Numbered from the stretch's first letter, positions 32,365 to 44,780 are shown. The stretch: 64,000 bases of DNA from Hygrophila difformis (GCA_030278955.1 JAOANR010000010.1:28460174-28524173), one strand, 5' to 3'. Numbers and translations: made by a program. The notes: generated by a model from the sequence alone, not told the origin.

Positions 32365-33618
32365 GATGTAATAACTAAAATAGGCCACCAGAAGGAGTTA
32401 TTTCCACTTTTGGGCCACGATATTTTGATTTATGGAAATAGGCCATTAGAAGGATTTCAGGCCTGAATTTAGGCCATTGAGCTGGAATTCGGGCCACGAT
32501 AGCTTAAAAGTGAACTCCTTCTGGTGGCCTATTTTAGTTTTTCTGAGTTATTTTTTTATTTTATGTAATTAAATAAATAATACATATTTCGTGCCATTAT
32601 TTATGTCCTACTTTCTTTTTTTTTTCTTGTTCCAATATTTTTCTATTTCTATTTTAAAAATAATTAAAATTAATTGCGAAACCTATTCATCATATAGCAT
32701 TAATAAATAAATATACTCCCTCCATCCCACAATAATGTTCCCATTTGACTTTTTGACACAGTTCATTGTTCAACTTTAACTCGATATTATTGTAATTATA
32801 TATTTGAAAAAAATAGTCGAGTTCGGTCTTGTTAGATTCGTCTAATCGTATAGTTTTAGAATATATATTTTACATAATTTCTACTTGTATATATTTTGAG
32901 ATATTAACAATTTAAAAAATGCATTGGATTGTGTGCAGAAATGAAATGGGAACATTATTGTGGGACGGAGGGAGTATTAAACTTTCAAACTCATTACCAT
33001 TAATATTGCAATCCAACCTACAACCATATATGATCAGTAAATCACACATAAATATATAAATTAAAATTATAAATTCTTTACAATCACATTATATAAATTC
33101 TGAAGCTACCTTTTATATAATGTGATTGTAATAAAAGGTAACTTAAGAATTTATATAATGTGATTGTAATGATTTTACAATTTTAATTAATTTATTTATA
33201 TGTGATTTGCTGATATATGGTTGTAGGATGGATTGGAATTATTAATGGTAGTGGGTTTGAAAGTTTAATATATTTATTTATTAATGTGATGTGATGGTGA
33301 AGTTTGATGATTAATATTTAATTATTTTTTAAAATAAAAATGAAATGAAAATGTTGGAACAAGAAAAAAAAAGTAGAACATAAATAATGGCACAGAATGA
33401 GTATTATTCATTTTAATTACATAAAATAAAAAAAATAATTGAAAAAAAACCATATGGGCCACCAGAAGAAGTCATTTCTACTTTTAAGCCATTGCGGTCC
33501 GAATTCCACCCCAATGGCCTAAATTCATCCCGAAATCTTTCTAATGGCTCATTTCCCTAAATCAAATATGGTGGCCCAAAAGTGGAAATGATGTGACCTA
33601 TTTTAGTTATTACTATCT
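32365..33618. mobile_element. long foldback element, Mutator-like
   Basis: Two inverted arms of about 490 bp each meet near 33115-33130. The flanks show a perfect 9-bp duplication TTTAAGTTA (32356-32364 and 33619-33627), the size typical of Mutator-like elements. Ends read GATGTAATAACTAAAATAGG and its inverse CCTATTTTAGTTATTACTATCT with small indels. Each arm end is itself an inverted repeat built on GGCCACCAGAAGGAG. The left arm is interrupted by the MITE at 32716-32974. No coding capacity. A transcript would fold into a long hairpin. Confidence 0.82.
32716..32974. mobile_element. Stowaway-like MITE with 31-bp inverted repeats
   Basis: 259 bp between TA dinucleotides (32714-32715, 32975-32976). 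The terminal repeats 32716-32746 and 32944-32974 start CTCCCTCC and pair over 31 bp with one mismatch. It is absent from the opposite arm of the foldback, so it inserted later. Confidence 0.93.
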
Positions 33619-33679
33619 TTTAAGTTATTAAGAGTTGAGAATGTACGTTGGATTGGGCGAAATGTGGAATGTGCCATTT

Positions 33680-33859
33680 TTATTTTTTATTTTTTGCTAA
33701 ACAACCTATATATACTAGGAAAGGGTGGTGGTAGCCCATGCCACACAAATTACAAAGGGAATAAAAAGGGGGGGATAAGGGCCGGGCGAGGATTCGAACT
33801 CCCAACCTAAGGGCCAGGCCGGATAAGGACTTGACCAATAGGGTAAATCTCTATCTCCA
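33680..33859 (-). mobile_element. SINE 6 (minus)
   Basis: Flanked by the 12-bp duplication AATGTGCCATTT (33668-33679 and 33860-33871). The minus strand has TTACCCTATTGGTCAAG (A box) and GGGAGTTCGAATCCTC (B box). Confidence 0.9.
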
Positions 33860-33899
33860 AATGTGCCATTTATTTAGTTACGGATGTAGTATATTGTTT

Positions 33900-36800
33900 T
33901 ATCATGTAATATAATAAAATAAAATAGCTAACGCACACAGTTTCCCGCCCATCCCTCATCATCTCTTAATTCAACAATTTCTACCATCTCTCTCACACAC
34001 CTATTTATTTACAAAACTGCCATTTTCAAAAATAAAAAATGGGAAAAAATTCTATTCTCATCTCTTCCCCTTAATGGCAGCCATCTTCCGGGAACAACTC
34101 TCTTTCCCAAAGTCGGTTCCTCTTCTCAAAAATCGCCTCTTCGCCAGATCAGCCTATCAATTTCCCACATTCCAAGTATCTCACTCATTCGAAGTCTCGC
34201 ACTGTCACCCATCTCACTTCCAGAATCAGTTCCAGACCGCCATTCCCTTCGATCCTCTCCACCACTCCCGCGTCGCCTCGCCTCGCCGGTCTCGCGTGTA
34301 GCTGCTGGTGTTGGCTTTCCTCTCCCCGTCCTCTGCTCACGGCCTCCGACCGCCGTCCCAGTGCATCCGTTCGCCTGCCCTCCGCGAGCCTTCCCTCTTC
34401 CGGCGCCGACGCCGCCTCCCCTACGTGTGACGCCCTCCCTGCCTGTACAGCGTCCACCGCTGCCTTCCCTCTTCCGGCGCCGCTCGCCCCAGCGCACGGT
34501 GCCCCCTTAGCGAATCGGAAGTAGCCGCACTGGCCCAGTGAACGGCGCGCCTCCTCCGGCCACCGCGAACCCTAGCCGCCGCCTCAGCCCTGCGCGCACC
34601 CTCCCTGCGATTGTGTTTCTTCGATTGTCTCCCCAGTTGTGTTTCTTCGATTGTCTCCCCATTCTCAATTGAACGCATATCTGAAGTCCAAAAGAGTCCG
34701 TCCAAGAGATTCCTGCTGTCATCGAATGACCACCATTGACCGTTCCATGTAGAACTGCAATGTTGATTTTATTTATTTATTTATTTATTATTTATTTTTG
34801 CTATTTTTTGATTCTTTACCTCTTTGTTCGATACTAATGTGTTCCATTTTACCTGTTTTTGTTTATTGTTTTGCAGGTGCATTTTCTTTTGTAAATCATT
34901 CAAGGTATACTTTCATTCTATGTGTGCATCTATTTTATTTTGTTGAAGTAGAATTTGCTCTAACTGGAAATTTTTATTCTCATTTCTCCTTACTCGCTCA
35001 CATAGGCTCTCGCTCACTCTCCATTTTGAACCCACAATGTTTTCGGTTGCCCCAGCTTGCTCCACTCTCCTACCAAACCATTTAAGAAGGTTATATATAT
35101 ATGGGTTTATGTTTGAGTGGTATTTCTTTGGCGTTTTGTTATTATCCCTTTAGAGGAGGATTAGCATTTCTATGGGTTTTTATGTCCATAATTGCTTTAT
35201 GTTTCAGTGATGGCCGATAATTTGATTAATTGCCACTGTAAATAGATTGGATTTTTGTTCTCTGTTTTGATTGTTTTGTAAGTAATGTTTGTCTTATGCC
35301 TTATGCAAGTGAGAAGCAGAGGAGGCCACTGAGAATGAACCACATTCTTTCTTTTTTTAAAATATAAAAAGCTATCTTTCAATTTTCCGTTATTATTTTG
35401 ATATCTCATGTCAAGTTATGATTTAATTGGTGATCAATTTTAAGTGATGATTAATTGGATATGCAGAAGCAAGATAATTTATTGGGAAGTGCATAAACAA
35501 ATGTTTATGATTTATTATTGATTGTCGTTTTTCCCTGATTGATGAAAGTGGGAGTCTGATTCCGAGGGGTTTTGAAGTTAATAGGCCCATATTTTTGACT
35601 GCAGCTTGAAACCCCTGTGCCACTTCAGTGCATTACTTTCATAGCAAACTTGGTCTCCTTGCACATGTTGGCTTACATCCTTATATGTAGTTGATATTTT
35701 GTTGCTTGAAATTGAGCCAAATTGGGCTATAAATTGGGTTACTTTTATGTAGATTCCAAATCTTTTCCCATTTTTTATATATAACTAAATTATCTCAAAA
35801 TTTGTGTTCTCATATTTTGGATTATTAGTTTATTGTTTGTTTTTTTTACCTTTCTTCTTGGTCTTTGGTCTATTTTATGTATGTGTAATTAATGATGGAG
35901 CGACGTTTGTTTCTTATTGTCTTATTTGTTGTTTTAATTCAATTCACCATTCATTTTTTTTTTTGCAGATAGATTCTTGCTGCAAGTATTCATTGGGGTA
36001 TTAACAATGGACTGGCATTTTTTAAAAAAAATAAATAAAAATTTCCAAGTTCTATATTTCTTTCAGCGGTTTGTGAATTGAAGAATGTGGAAACGTCAAC
36101 GGGGAAATACAAACGGAAAATCCAAGTTCTATATTACAGGTTTCTTCTACAATTAATTCAGTTCTTTGATCACTTTCTTCAATATTACTTTGTAGTTGAA
36201 AATGAAGAAGCATACGAACAGTACAAGTCCACAGAAGGAGAAACCTGTAATGCTGGAATCACAACACTTATTTTACATGTTTTTTTTGCTAAACATCGCA
36301 GCCTGATTTAAATGTGAGGGATAAAATTTTAATTTTGATTAAAGCATGGCAAGATGCTTCAGGGGACTGGACATGTTGCTGCTTCAGTTATTGACTTATT
36401 GGACTGTTTGTCATGAGGCGTGTGGAGAGATGGGAACTGGCGTACCTGTTCGACTTGCTGAATGCACTGCAAATGATTAGGCTGCTAACTACACAAGGCT
36501 GTTAGGACCTTTCAATCTAATATAGTGTAAGGTTTTTGTTTATTAATGTATATGAAGTTTGTTCCTTCTCCTCCATGTTCATGAAGTACATTTTTACACA
36601 GATATCAAGTGGGTGCATTAACCAATGGTTTTCAGAAGTGCTGATTTTGCTGCTTGCAAAGGTCTTCAGCAGTGCATTTGCCACAGTAATTTCTTTTCTG
36701 TTGAGTTATTTTGACTGATCATGTTCTTTGCTTTAAGATCAATTATTGATTATTGAATATGGAATTATATCTTCAATTCAGTATTATTAAGGAGCAATGT

Positions 36801-38020
36801 TCTTTTTTTTTTTCCTTCTCTTTGTTAGATTTTGTTTTGATGCAATTCCATAGTTTATATGATCATTCTTCTTCTCCAAGGTCGGCTTCTTTGGCAAGGA
36901 CATCAGTTATTCAGGTTGCCAGCAGGCCTGCATCATAGTTTATGAAGTATCATCTTATTTCCTCCATCAGGTATTGTTATGCTTTAAGCAGCTAATTGTC
37001 CGAGTCATCAGAAAAATGTTCAATATACTTTATTGCTTGCCAAAGGTTGTTTGAGGTGTATCGACTGGCTGTGTGATTAGTTAGTTTTGTTGTCTGGATT
37101 TCAGGAGTGGATTATGCAAAAAGGGGAGAAGAACTTCTACATCAGCCCTTAATAAATTTATCAAGAATCAGGTATTTATTTATTTTCTTTATTTTTCTCT
37201 ACTACTCAGGCAAAGCATGCTCAAGAATTTGTATCTTGGATTAGTGAGCCCGCCCACAACAAGCTTACTAAAAATTGCTTGAATTGCCTGTTTATTGTCA
37301 ATGGCTTCCTATATTGTTATGTTTTCTTTTGAAGTAAATTTATGTATCTATAATTGCTAAATATTTTGCATGCGCTGAGTTGACTTTTATAAACAATACC
37401 CACTCGAAGTGTCTTCTGAAATGCCTATGATGTCTCCTCATGTAACCGCAACTCAGACAGCCAAGCATGGGTTTCTTCTACATCGGATGTGGTACACAGG
37501 TTCGATGGGTCAACAAGTAATGTGGTGTATGTATGAGCAGATACTTATGTGGAATTTTCAATCTATCTGATCTTTGTTGTCCTTCCGATGTATAGTTGTG
37601 TTGTATATGTGTTGTCTATCATTTTGCACATTTGTAAAGAATAATATCATTGTGATGGTTGGCATTTGCAGGTAGTTGTAACCCTTTGACCTACACTCTG
37701 TTATTAATACAAAATGATCAAGGAAAATTTAGATGCAGAAATTTTGGAGCTCAAGCTGTGGCTATTTTGATGGGCAGACTTCAGTGATCTTAGCCTTCGT
37801 CACAAGTAGTTAGACACCCTGCATTGTTAGGTGGTGGTTCTGGAGGATCTTCCTTATCAGAAAGGAAAAAAACTTATTAAAAACTACGATAATGGCATTG
37901 GAATTAATTGATAAATAAATTCATATGTAAATGTGCGCTGCACACTCCATGAATAACATGACAAAACTTATTAATTGTATACGTTATTTATAGTTATAAT
38001 TTTGTATAAGGAATACGAAT
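33900..38020 (+). other. gene-like region with GC-rich start, no coherent protein
   Basis: 34230-34620 is strongly GC-rich in an AT-rich window. Downstream are several acceptor-like pyrimidine tracts ending in AG (before 34876, 35970, 36067) and short exon-like stretches ending at GT. The plus frame 34074-34301 starts MAAIFREQLSFPKS and could be a leader peptide, and the stretch near 36876-36938 reads SASLARTSVIQVASRPAS, but I could not join them into one protein. A 25-bp tandem duplication lies near 34611-34660. It may be a spliced non-coding transcript, the long leader of a gene with small exons, or a decayed gene. Minus-strand frames over the GC-rich part look like composition artefacts. 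Confidence 0.3.
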
Positions 38021-38029
38021 TCATTATCA

Positions 38030-38240
38030 GTTTTGCAGGCTACATAGTAGATTCCTATGAGATGGTTTGTCAACCAACATTTATAGTCACAGTGTTCTAA
38101 GAGGGCTTTTTGTTTTATCTTTGCCATCATTGTTCATGTTTATTAAATTGCTGGAATTCCCCAAAATTTTGTTATAAGAATTTCACGATAATTCAATTTA
38201 TAATATCTTCTTTATTAATTAAAAATGTTAAGAAACATGG
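38030..38240 (+). repeat. direct repeat, copy 1 (partner 41575-41790)
   Basis: Diverged similarity to 41575-41790: matching words include AGATGGTTGTCA/AGATGGTTTGTCA, GCCATCATTGTTCAT and AATTCAATT in the same order. It brackets LINE F and flanking AT-rich DNA. Confidence 0.65.
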
Positions 38241-38289
38241 ATAAAATTACTTAATTTTCCGAATTATGATTTAATCTTCTTTATTCCCC

Positions 38290-40490
38290 CAAATTTTTTT
38301 TTGAGGATAAGATAGATATTTTTCATTAATGACCAAAGTTTTACAACATCACATACCAACTTACACAACCAGTCCTTTTACTCTATTGCCGAGAAAAAAC
38401 AAATCCTACCCCTCACAATTGAAACGAAACAGAAATACTATGCAGACAACACATACAATAACAAATAACAGATCAAAAACTTAATACGCAGCCTTTGTTG
38501 ATCTACAGAAAACACCCGCATATGTCCTTTTGTAGCCTCATTGGTCTTTCGAACTCTTTTCCTTTCCTTGAACCTTATGAATTTCATCATATAACCGCCA
38601 CATCCTAAAACCACCAAAGCCCTTCCATACCTCAGTATCAACAACAATCTTATACTCCAAACCACTCAAAACCAATTCTCCATCGACACACACCCTTCTG
38701 CCCCTTTTTTTGCCCATAAATCCGCCAATGAATTCCTTTCTCTCAGAATATGCGAAAATCGAACTTCTCCTACACAATCTTTGATAGTAGCAATGGGTCC
38801 AACATACCTGTGCAATCTCCATGGAACTTTTTCCAAGTCAGCTAACCATAACACAACATTGCTTGAGTCACATTCAAATAGTAATCGTGGCAATGGAAAA
38901 TATTGATCACGAATTAATGCATTACACACACGGCTTACAGCAGCAAATTCTGCCTCTGTTGAGTCCGTCACACCAATTGAATCCGACAGAATATAGATTA
39001 CCTCTCCCCTCTCGTTCCGAATTACATCACCAACTCCCGCCGGCCCTGGGTTACCTAAAGATGATCCATCTGTATTTATCTTCCACCAATTCTTTCCTGG
39101 TCGAGTCCACACTAATCCCCTCCTTGACACACCATTTTTCACTCTAACAGCCTCAATATTCCCGATTGGAAATAGTCTCTCAAGATCCCTCAACCCATAC
39201 CCACTGTCTAAACCAACCACCTTCCACCACAAGCATGCCCTCCACTTGATTTCCTCAGCAGCCACCCCTGGTTCTAAAACTCTACTTCTAAATACTACCT
39301 CATTTCGGAATCTCCAAATTGTCCAAACTATAGCCAAACCCAAGATTGCCCAACCTTCCCACCACCTATGACATGGACATCCGCCCAACCACCACTCCAT
39401 TAACTCCTTAACTCTACCTGGCATAGCCCACCGAACCCCAAACAATGCCACCCCGTGATTCCATACATGTCTAGCAAATTCACAAGTACAAAATAGATGA
39501 TCAATCGACTCAATCTCCTGTTCACAGCAAGGACATAAAGCATTCTCAATCGTAATACATCCCCTCCGCAATAGCATCTCCCTTACTGGCAATCCACCAT
39601 GTACCAATTTCCAAACTAACATTTTCGCCTTCATTGGTGTTTTAACTTTCCAAAGCTTTCCCCACTGCCACTGAGCATTACTCCCAACAGTCCCACCCTC
39701 TCTCACCCAACACGACCTTGTTGAAAACACTCAACTCCCTTCCCTCACCCAAGCTACCCTATCCCTTGTGAACCGATTCATATGCACACTCCCCAAAGTC
39801 CTCAGAAAATTCTCCCATACAACTAACTCCCAATCAAAGAGCCTACGTCTAAGCTTAATATCCCAACCCCACTCGTTCCCTAACCACTCCCCATACTCCC
39901 CAATCATACCCCCTTTATTAACAGCCAAGGCATAAAATCTGGGAAATAGAACCTTCAATTCCCTACCCTCCCCAACCCATATAACATCCCAAAACCGAGT
40001 CCGCTCCCCATTCCCAACCAGAATTTTAAACCCATCCCCCTGATGACCCCCATCCCACTCACCCCAAGCTTTACAAATATTGCCCCAAATAGATCTACTA
40101 ACCTTCATTTCCGGTACCAATGGAGCTTTCTTTCTATAATACTTTTCATCAATTACCCTCTTCCATAAGGATGTTTCATTTCCAAATCTCCACTTCCATT
40201 TCAAAAGTAGCGCCGTATTAAACTTCTTGACATTCCAAACCCCCAAACCTACGTCCTCCTTCCGTTTACAAATTCGATCCCAACATATGGTATGTATCTT
40301 TCTACCACCATCCATCTCATTCCAAAATAACCTTCTCTTAGCTTTCTCAAGCCTTTCCGCCACTGCACTTGGAATTTTGAAAAGTGACAAAAAATATACT
40401 GGCAAGGAGTTTAGGACTGACTTAATTAGGCATGTACGTCCTGCTTGCGAGAGAAGGCGACCTTCCCCCAAATTGGTGGAACACTTTTTA
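38290..40490 (-). pseudogene. LINE F ORF2 C-terminal part, 5'-truncated L1-type LINE
   Basis: The minus strand begins inside ORF2 at GRLLSQAGRTCLIKSVL, the end of the reverse transcriptase/linker region. It runs through FWNEMDGGRKIHTICWDRIC, then the zinc-binding region (CPCCEQEIESIDHLFCTCEFA, a zf-RVT pattern) and an RNase H with KINTDGSSLGNPGPAG (Asp), DSTEAEFAAVS (Glu), LFECDSSNVV (Asp) and HILRERNSLADLWAKKG. One in-frame TGA at 39731-39733 splits it into 246- and 354-codon frames. About 370 bp of 3' UTR end at a poly(A), seen as a T run near 38290. ORF1, endonuclease and the YADD part are missing. The enzyme would copy LINE RNA at a nicked target; this copy is dead. Confidence 0.9.
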
Positions 40491-41190
40491 AAGATACTCT
40501 CTTTACTATACTTTTACATGGGAACTCTAACTGTTAATCATTCTATTTGAATAAAAATGGTTTGAGTGAATTTTTTTGTCTTTATTCTTCTTCAAAATTT
40601 TTATGGGGACTGTCATAATGAAAATAGTAATAATTATTATTACGTAAAAAAAATATTCTACTACAAATTTTTTTGTCATTATTACTAATGTGTAAAAAAA
40701 ATTAAATAATAGTAAATCAGATGAATAAATTTTTAAATGTAATATTTTTAGGTGTGAAATGAACTTATATATACTACTTAATTCATTTCTATTTTTTACC
40801 CGATATACATACATAAAGTTGTGTATGAGATTTAACAAAAATAGTTGCTTTAATATTTTATTTAATTATAATTTAAGCAATGAAGAGGGAAAATAAATAT
40901 TTAGTAAATAGGTATGATGATGGGATTACAAATATTTTATTAATTGATAGTGAGCTAAATAGATGTAGTCTTTACTTCATTCTTCTTACCATTCTACTTT
41001 TAGATTTATCCGGCGGGATTAATAAACTTAAAAATTGATTTTAATTTTTTTGAATTGTTTCCTTCTTGCACCTATTACTTAAAAAATGAGAAATAAAAAA
41101 AAGTAGTCCGATAAAGATATAGAATGAAATTTAATGTGCTTTTAGGGTAATAGGAAAAAATAAATATTTCTTTGGCTTATCGTTATTATC
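40491..41190. other. AT-rich intergenic DNA
   Basis: No gene supported. The minus-strand frame 40527-40838 is low-complexity and rich in Ile, Phe and Lys. A short stretch near 40546-40600 resembles 41508-41560. Confidence 0.5.
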
Positions 41191-41205
41191 ATCATTAAAA
41201 AGATT

Positions 41206-41388
41206 TTATTCTTTGTTTTGTTCAAGCCGTGTTTGAGCATTGTGTGGCTCCTATGGCAATTTTATTCTGTTGTGAGTTACACTTAGATACTGTCAAATTG
41301 TGGTGTGTTGGGTGGATGGTAATGTAAGGCAGTTTTGGCCGAGATTTTGTGAAGGAATAAAATATATCAGTTACTCTCTAAAAAAAAA
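41206..41388 (+). mobile_element. short 5'-truncated retroposon (LINE 3' tail)
   Basis: 183 bp ending in a poly(A) and flanked by a perfect 15-bp duplication ATCATTAAAAAGATT (41191-41205 and 41389-41403). The end GGAATAAAATATATCAG plus TTACTCTCT before the A run is like the 3' ends of plant LINEs. No coding part remains. Confidence 0.85.
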
Positions 41389-41574
41389 ATCATTAAAAAG
41401 ATTAAATCAATAAATAACTGTGCATCTGTAATACTATTCAAATAACTCTGTTGTCAATATTTACATTTCTATATGGTTATTTTTATGGAAATCATAATAG
41501 TTCTTTTTGAATAAAAATGGCGATAGGGCATCTTTTGTTGCCTTTATCCTTCTATATAGTTTAGGTACTTTTTT

Positions 41575-41790
41575 TTGCGGGTATAAAATCCCTATAAGAT
41601 GGTTGTCACACTACATTTATGTCCACACTACTCTAAGAGAGATTTTATTTCTTTAGTCTCTGCCATCATTGTTCATCTATATTAAATGGGTGGAATTTTC
41701 CAAAATTCCTTTCTTCCGAAAATTCCGTGACAATTCAATTCATACTAATTTTATTAATTAAAATTAAAAATACAAATAAACATGAATCTA
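41575..41790 (+). repeat. direct repeat, copy 2 (partner 38030-38240)
   Basis: See partner. The similarity stops shortly after AATAAACATGAA. Confidence 0.65.
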
Positions 41791-42017
41791 TATTATTTTA
41801 TTTCCTCATATTCTCTATGTATTGGGAAGTGGAATGACTACAATTATTACCCTCTTAATTAATGAATGAATTGTATTACGAAGATACAATTTATATATAG
41901 TTATAATTTTAATTATATTGGGATTATAATTTCATTATTGACTTTTTATCCTTTATTAGTCTGCAATATTTAAATTATTTGTATAACTAGTACAACCCGC
42001 CCGCGGTACCCGCGGGC

Positions 42018-42440
42018 TTGTAAATTTAAAAAACATATAAAATATGTTTAAACATAATTGTAATTTTATTATATTATCCTTGTTATAATTATTATAATTA
42101 TTTTTATAAATGTAAAAAACAAAAAGTATAAATTTGATTGAATTTAATAATATATATAATCATGTAATAAATTATTCGTTGCATGATAAAATTAAATTTA
42201 ATATTGAAAATTTTAAGAAAATATATAAAATGACTATTATAAACGAAATTATTATAAATGTATTGTGTTCAAATTTTTTTAGTAGTTATCTATAAAAAAA
42301 TTTTGAACATCGAAAATTTTAAAAAATAATAAATTTATATTAATTTTAAAATTATTATATAATTAATATTATTATTACATCATATAATAATTATTATAAA
42401 TTTTAATTATTATTACTTTATTAAATTAAAAATATTTGTA
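42018..42440. other. very AT-rich Helitron tail sequence
   Basis: No gene. Rich in ATTATAATTATT-like runs, lying between the terminal hairpin and the first helicase fragment. Confidence 0.5.
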
Positions 42441-42592
42441 TTGTTTCTACAATGAAACATTAGATATGTACTGCCAACAATTTTCCACGGATCATCAGGA
42501 GAAGTTATGAAACATGACAGCTGAATAGAAACATATGGATTTCTCAAAATAGGTGTAGATGCCCAATGATTTCTCAAAACACAATTGACCCT

Positions 42593-42805
42593 TTACCCTA
42601 ACATCTTATTACACGTGATGAAGCAATATAACTGACCGTGTCTAAAAGCTGGATCGTTCATGAACACTTCAACATGCTTTAGAGATTGACCTTGACTTTT
42701 GTTGATAATAATAGTATAACAAACAATTAGTAAAAGCTGACGTCTTGAAAATTTAAGCGGTAATCTATGATCAGATGAGGTCAAACTCGTTCGTGGAATA
42801 ATCAC
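42593..42805 (-). pseudogene. Helitron Pif1 helicase C-terminal fragment, copy 1
   Basis: A minus-strand frame of 70 codons reads IPRTSLTSSDHRLPLKFSRR, then TIIINKSQGQSLKHVEVFMN, then PAFRHGQLYCF. This is the C-terminal part of the Pif1-like helicase of Helitron Rep/Hel proteins, including the NKSQGQS motif (helicase motif region VI). The Rep domain and the Walker motifs are absent. It is followed, on the minus strand, by a conserved AT-rich stretch, and preceded by the minisatellite. Confidence 0.85.
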
Positions 42806-42819
42806 TCATACTCCACTAC

Positions 42820-43080
42820 TTTTGTGAGTCAATTCTTTACCCCAGGACATTTTTCTCATTCTTGTCGAGAAGCCAATGTACTGTCAGTCAATACTTCACC
42901 CCCTGGGACATTTTTTTCCCATTCTTGTCCAAAGTATTTTCAGTCAATACTTCACCCTCCAGGACATTTTTTCCCACTCTTGTCGGAACCAATGCACTGC
43001 CAATCGATGCTTCACCCTCCAGGATATTTGTTTTCCATTTTTCGCGAGTTAATCATTCACCCTCCAATACTCTATCATTA
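42820..43080 (-). repeat. about 60-bp minisatellite, block 1
   Basis: Four to five imperfect copies of a unit built on CAGTCAATACTTCACCCTCC, then AGGACATTTTTTCCCA and TTGTCGGAACCAATGTACTG. The unit length is close to a multiple of three, so open frames arise by chance in several frames. Confidence 0.85.
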
Positions 43081-43189
43081 GACAGGTACTGCCAACACTT
43101 TTCCAAAGATCACCAGAGAAGTTATGAAACATAACAGCTGAATAGAAACAAATGGATTTCTTAAAATAGGTGCAGAGGCCCAATGATAT

Positions 43190-43420
43190 CTCATATAACA
43201 CAATTCACCCTTTACCCTAACATCTTATTACACGTATAACTGACCGTATCTAAAAATTGAATCCTTCATGAACACTCCAACATGCTTTAGAGATTGACCT
43301 TGACTCTTGTTGATAGTTATAGTATAACAAACAATTAGTAAAAACTGACGTCTTGAAAATTTAAGCGGTATTCTATGATCGGATGAAGTCAAACTCATTC
43401 ATGGAATAATCACTCATACT
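43190..43420 (-). pseudogene. Helitron Pif1 helicase fragment, copy 2
   Basis: DNA closely similar to 42593-42805 (same order of CATGCTTTAGAGATTGACCT and GACGTCTTGAAAATTTAAGC) but with frameshifts. It is followed on the plus strand by a GC hairpin CCCGCGGTACCCGCGGG (43424-43441). Confidence 0.75.
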
Positions 43421-43903
43421 CCCACCCGCGGTACCCGCGGGAATGTAAAATCGGGAGTAATATTTATACGTTCATATAAAAAATACTATGAAAATTAAGA
43501 TTATTATTAGATCCTACAATCAAGATATAATTTATATGTTAGCATAATGAATGAAAATTTCAATAACATTGCATAAAATTATCCGTGGATTTGTTCCATC
43601 TGACGATTGTTCATTTTACACAAAAAAAAAAAAAGAAATTCAAATCGGACTTTCTTCTCACACGCAACACAGTTCTAAAGAATTTTATTTATTATTTCAA
43701 TATTTAAGAATTTTAAATGAAATATGCAGTTTTGGTCCTGTAAGTAATAAAAGTATTGTATATTGAATATTCAAACATTTATATTAAACAATATTATATA
43801 TATATACATTATCTCTCTATAAATACAGGTAGTTTGACTCAAATTGATCGATTATTGTAAAAACATATTTATATTATATTAAATATAAAAACACAATATT
43901 TCT

Positions 43904-44385
43904 TACTGTCAGTCAATACTTCATCCTCATGATATTTTTTCCCATTATTGTCACAACCAATGTACTGTCAGTCAATACTTCATCCCCAGGACATTTTTTC
44001 TCATTCTTGTCGGAACCTATGTAACGCCAGTCAATATTTCACCCTCCAAGATATTTTTTTCACATATTGTCGGAAACAATGTACTGTCAGTCAGTACTTC
44101 ATCCCCAGGATATTTTTTCTCATTCATGTCTCAACCAATGTCATGTTATTCAATACTTCACCCTTCAAGACATTTTTCACACTATTATTCGAACCAATGT
44201 ACTGCCAGTTAATACTTCACCCCCATGGCACTTTATCTCATTCTTGTCAGAACCAATGTACTGTCAGTCACTAATTCACCCCCAAGATATTTTTTCCGAC
44301 TCTCGTCGGAACCAATATACTGCCAGTCAATGCTTCACCCTCCAAGACATTTTTCCCACTCTCATAGGAACTAATGCACCCCCCG
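43904..44385 (-). repeat. minisatellite, block 2, ending at a GC hairpin
   Basis: About eight copies of the 60-bp unit, next to GTGCGATGCGCGTGG (44384-44399). Confidence 0.85.
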
Positions 44386-44649
44386 TGCGATGCGCGTGGA
44401 TGTAAAATTTAAAAAAAAGATACAAAATAGAAAAAATAGTAGTACCATTCTCCTCACTATTTGAAAGTTAAAAACAATTTAGAAGATAATCACAAAATTG
44501 TATGTTATAAAAAATAAAACTATTAAATGATTAGATTACATAAACTTCAATTTCTTATTCTTATTAAGATGATAGCAAGTCGAACACCACCCAATATCTC
44601 ATTGTAATTTCAATGAGAAAAAGAAATGCACATGTTAATGACGGTTGTT

Positions 44650-44780
44650 TTTGTCAGTTAATACTTCACCCCAGGACATTTTTTCTGATTCATGTCGGAA
44701 CCAATGTAATGTCAGTCAATACTCCAGCCTCCAAGACATTGGTTCACACTATTTTCGAAACCAATGTATTTCCATCTAGC
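44650..44780 (-). repeat. minisatellite, block 3
   Basis: Two copies of the 60-bp unit, followed by CCCGCCCGCGGTACCCGCGGG (44785-44805, given in full as it is the hairpin core, 20 of 21 bases palindromic in two parts). Confidence 0.75.

Larger units (their letters stand above)
32177..33889 (+). mobile_element. Stowaway-like MITE split by a foldback element and a SINE
   Basis: Left end CTTCCTCAGTTCCTAAATAA follows TA (32175-32176) and right end TTATTTAGTTACGGATGTAG precedes TA (33890-33891). The interior pieces match other Stowaway-like MITEs in the window (TAGTTTTAGAATATCAAATT; ATTGGATTG near the right end). Removing the inserts 32365-33618 and 33680-33859 leaves an element of typical size. 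Confidence 0.75.

Noticed and set aside
34126..34705. Minus-strand frames rich in Arg and Gly over the GC-rich block
   Set aside because: Composition-driven overlapping frames with no domain; opposite to the only direction with splice-like signals.
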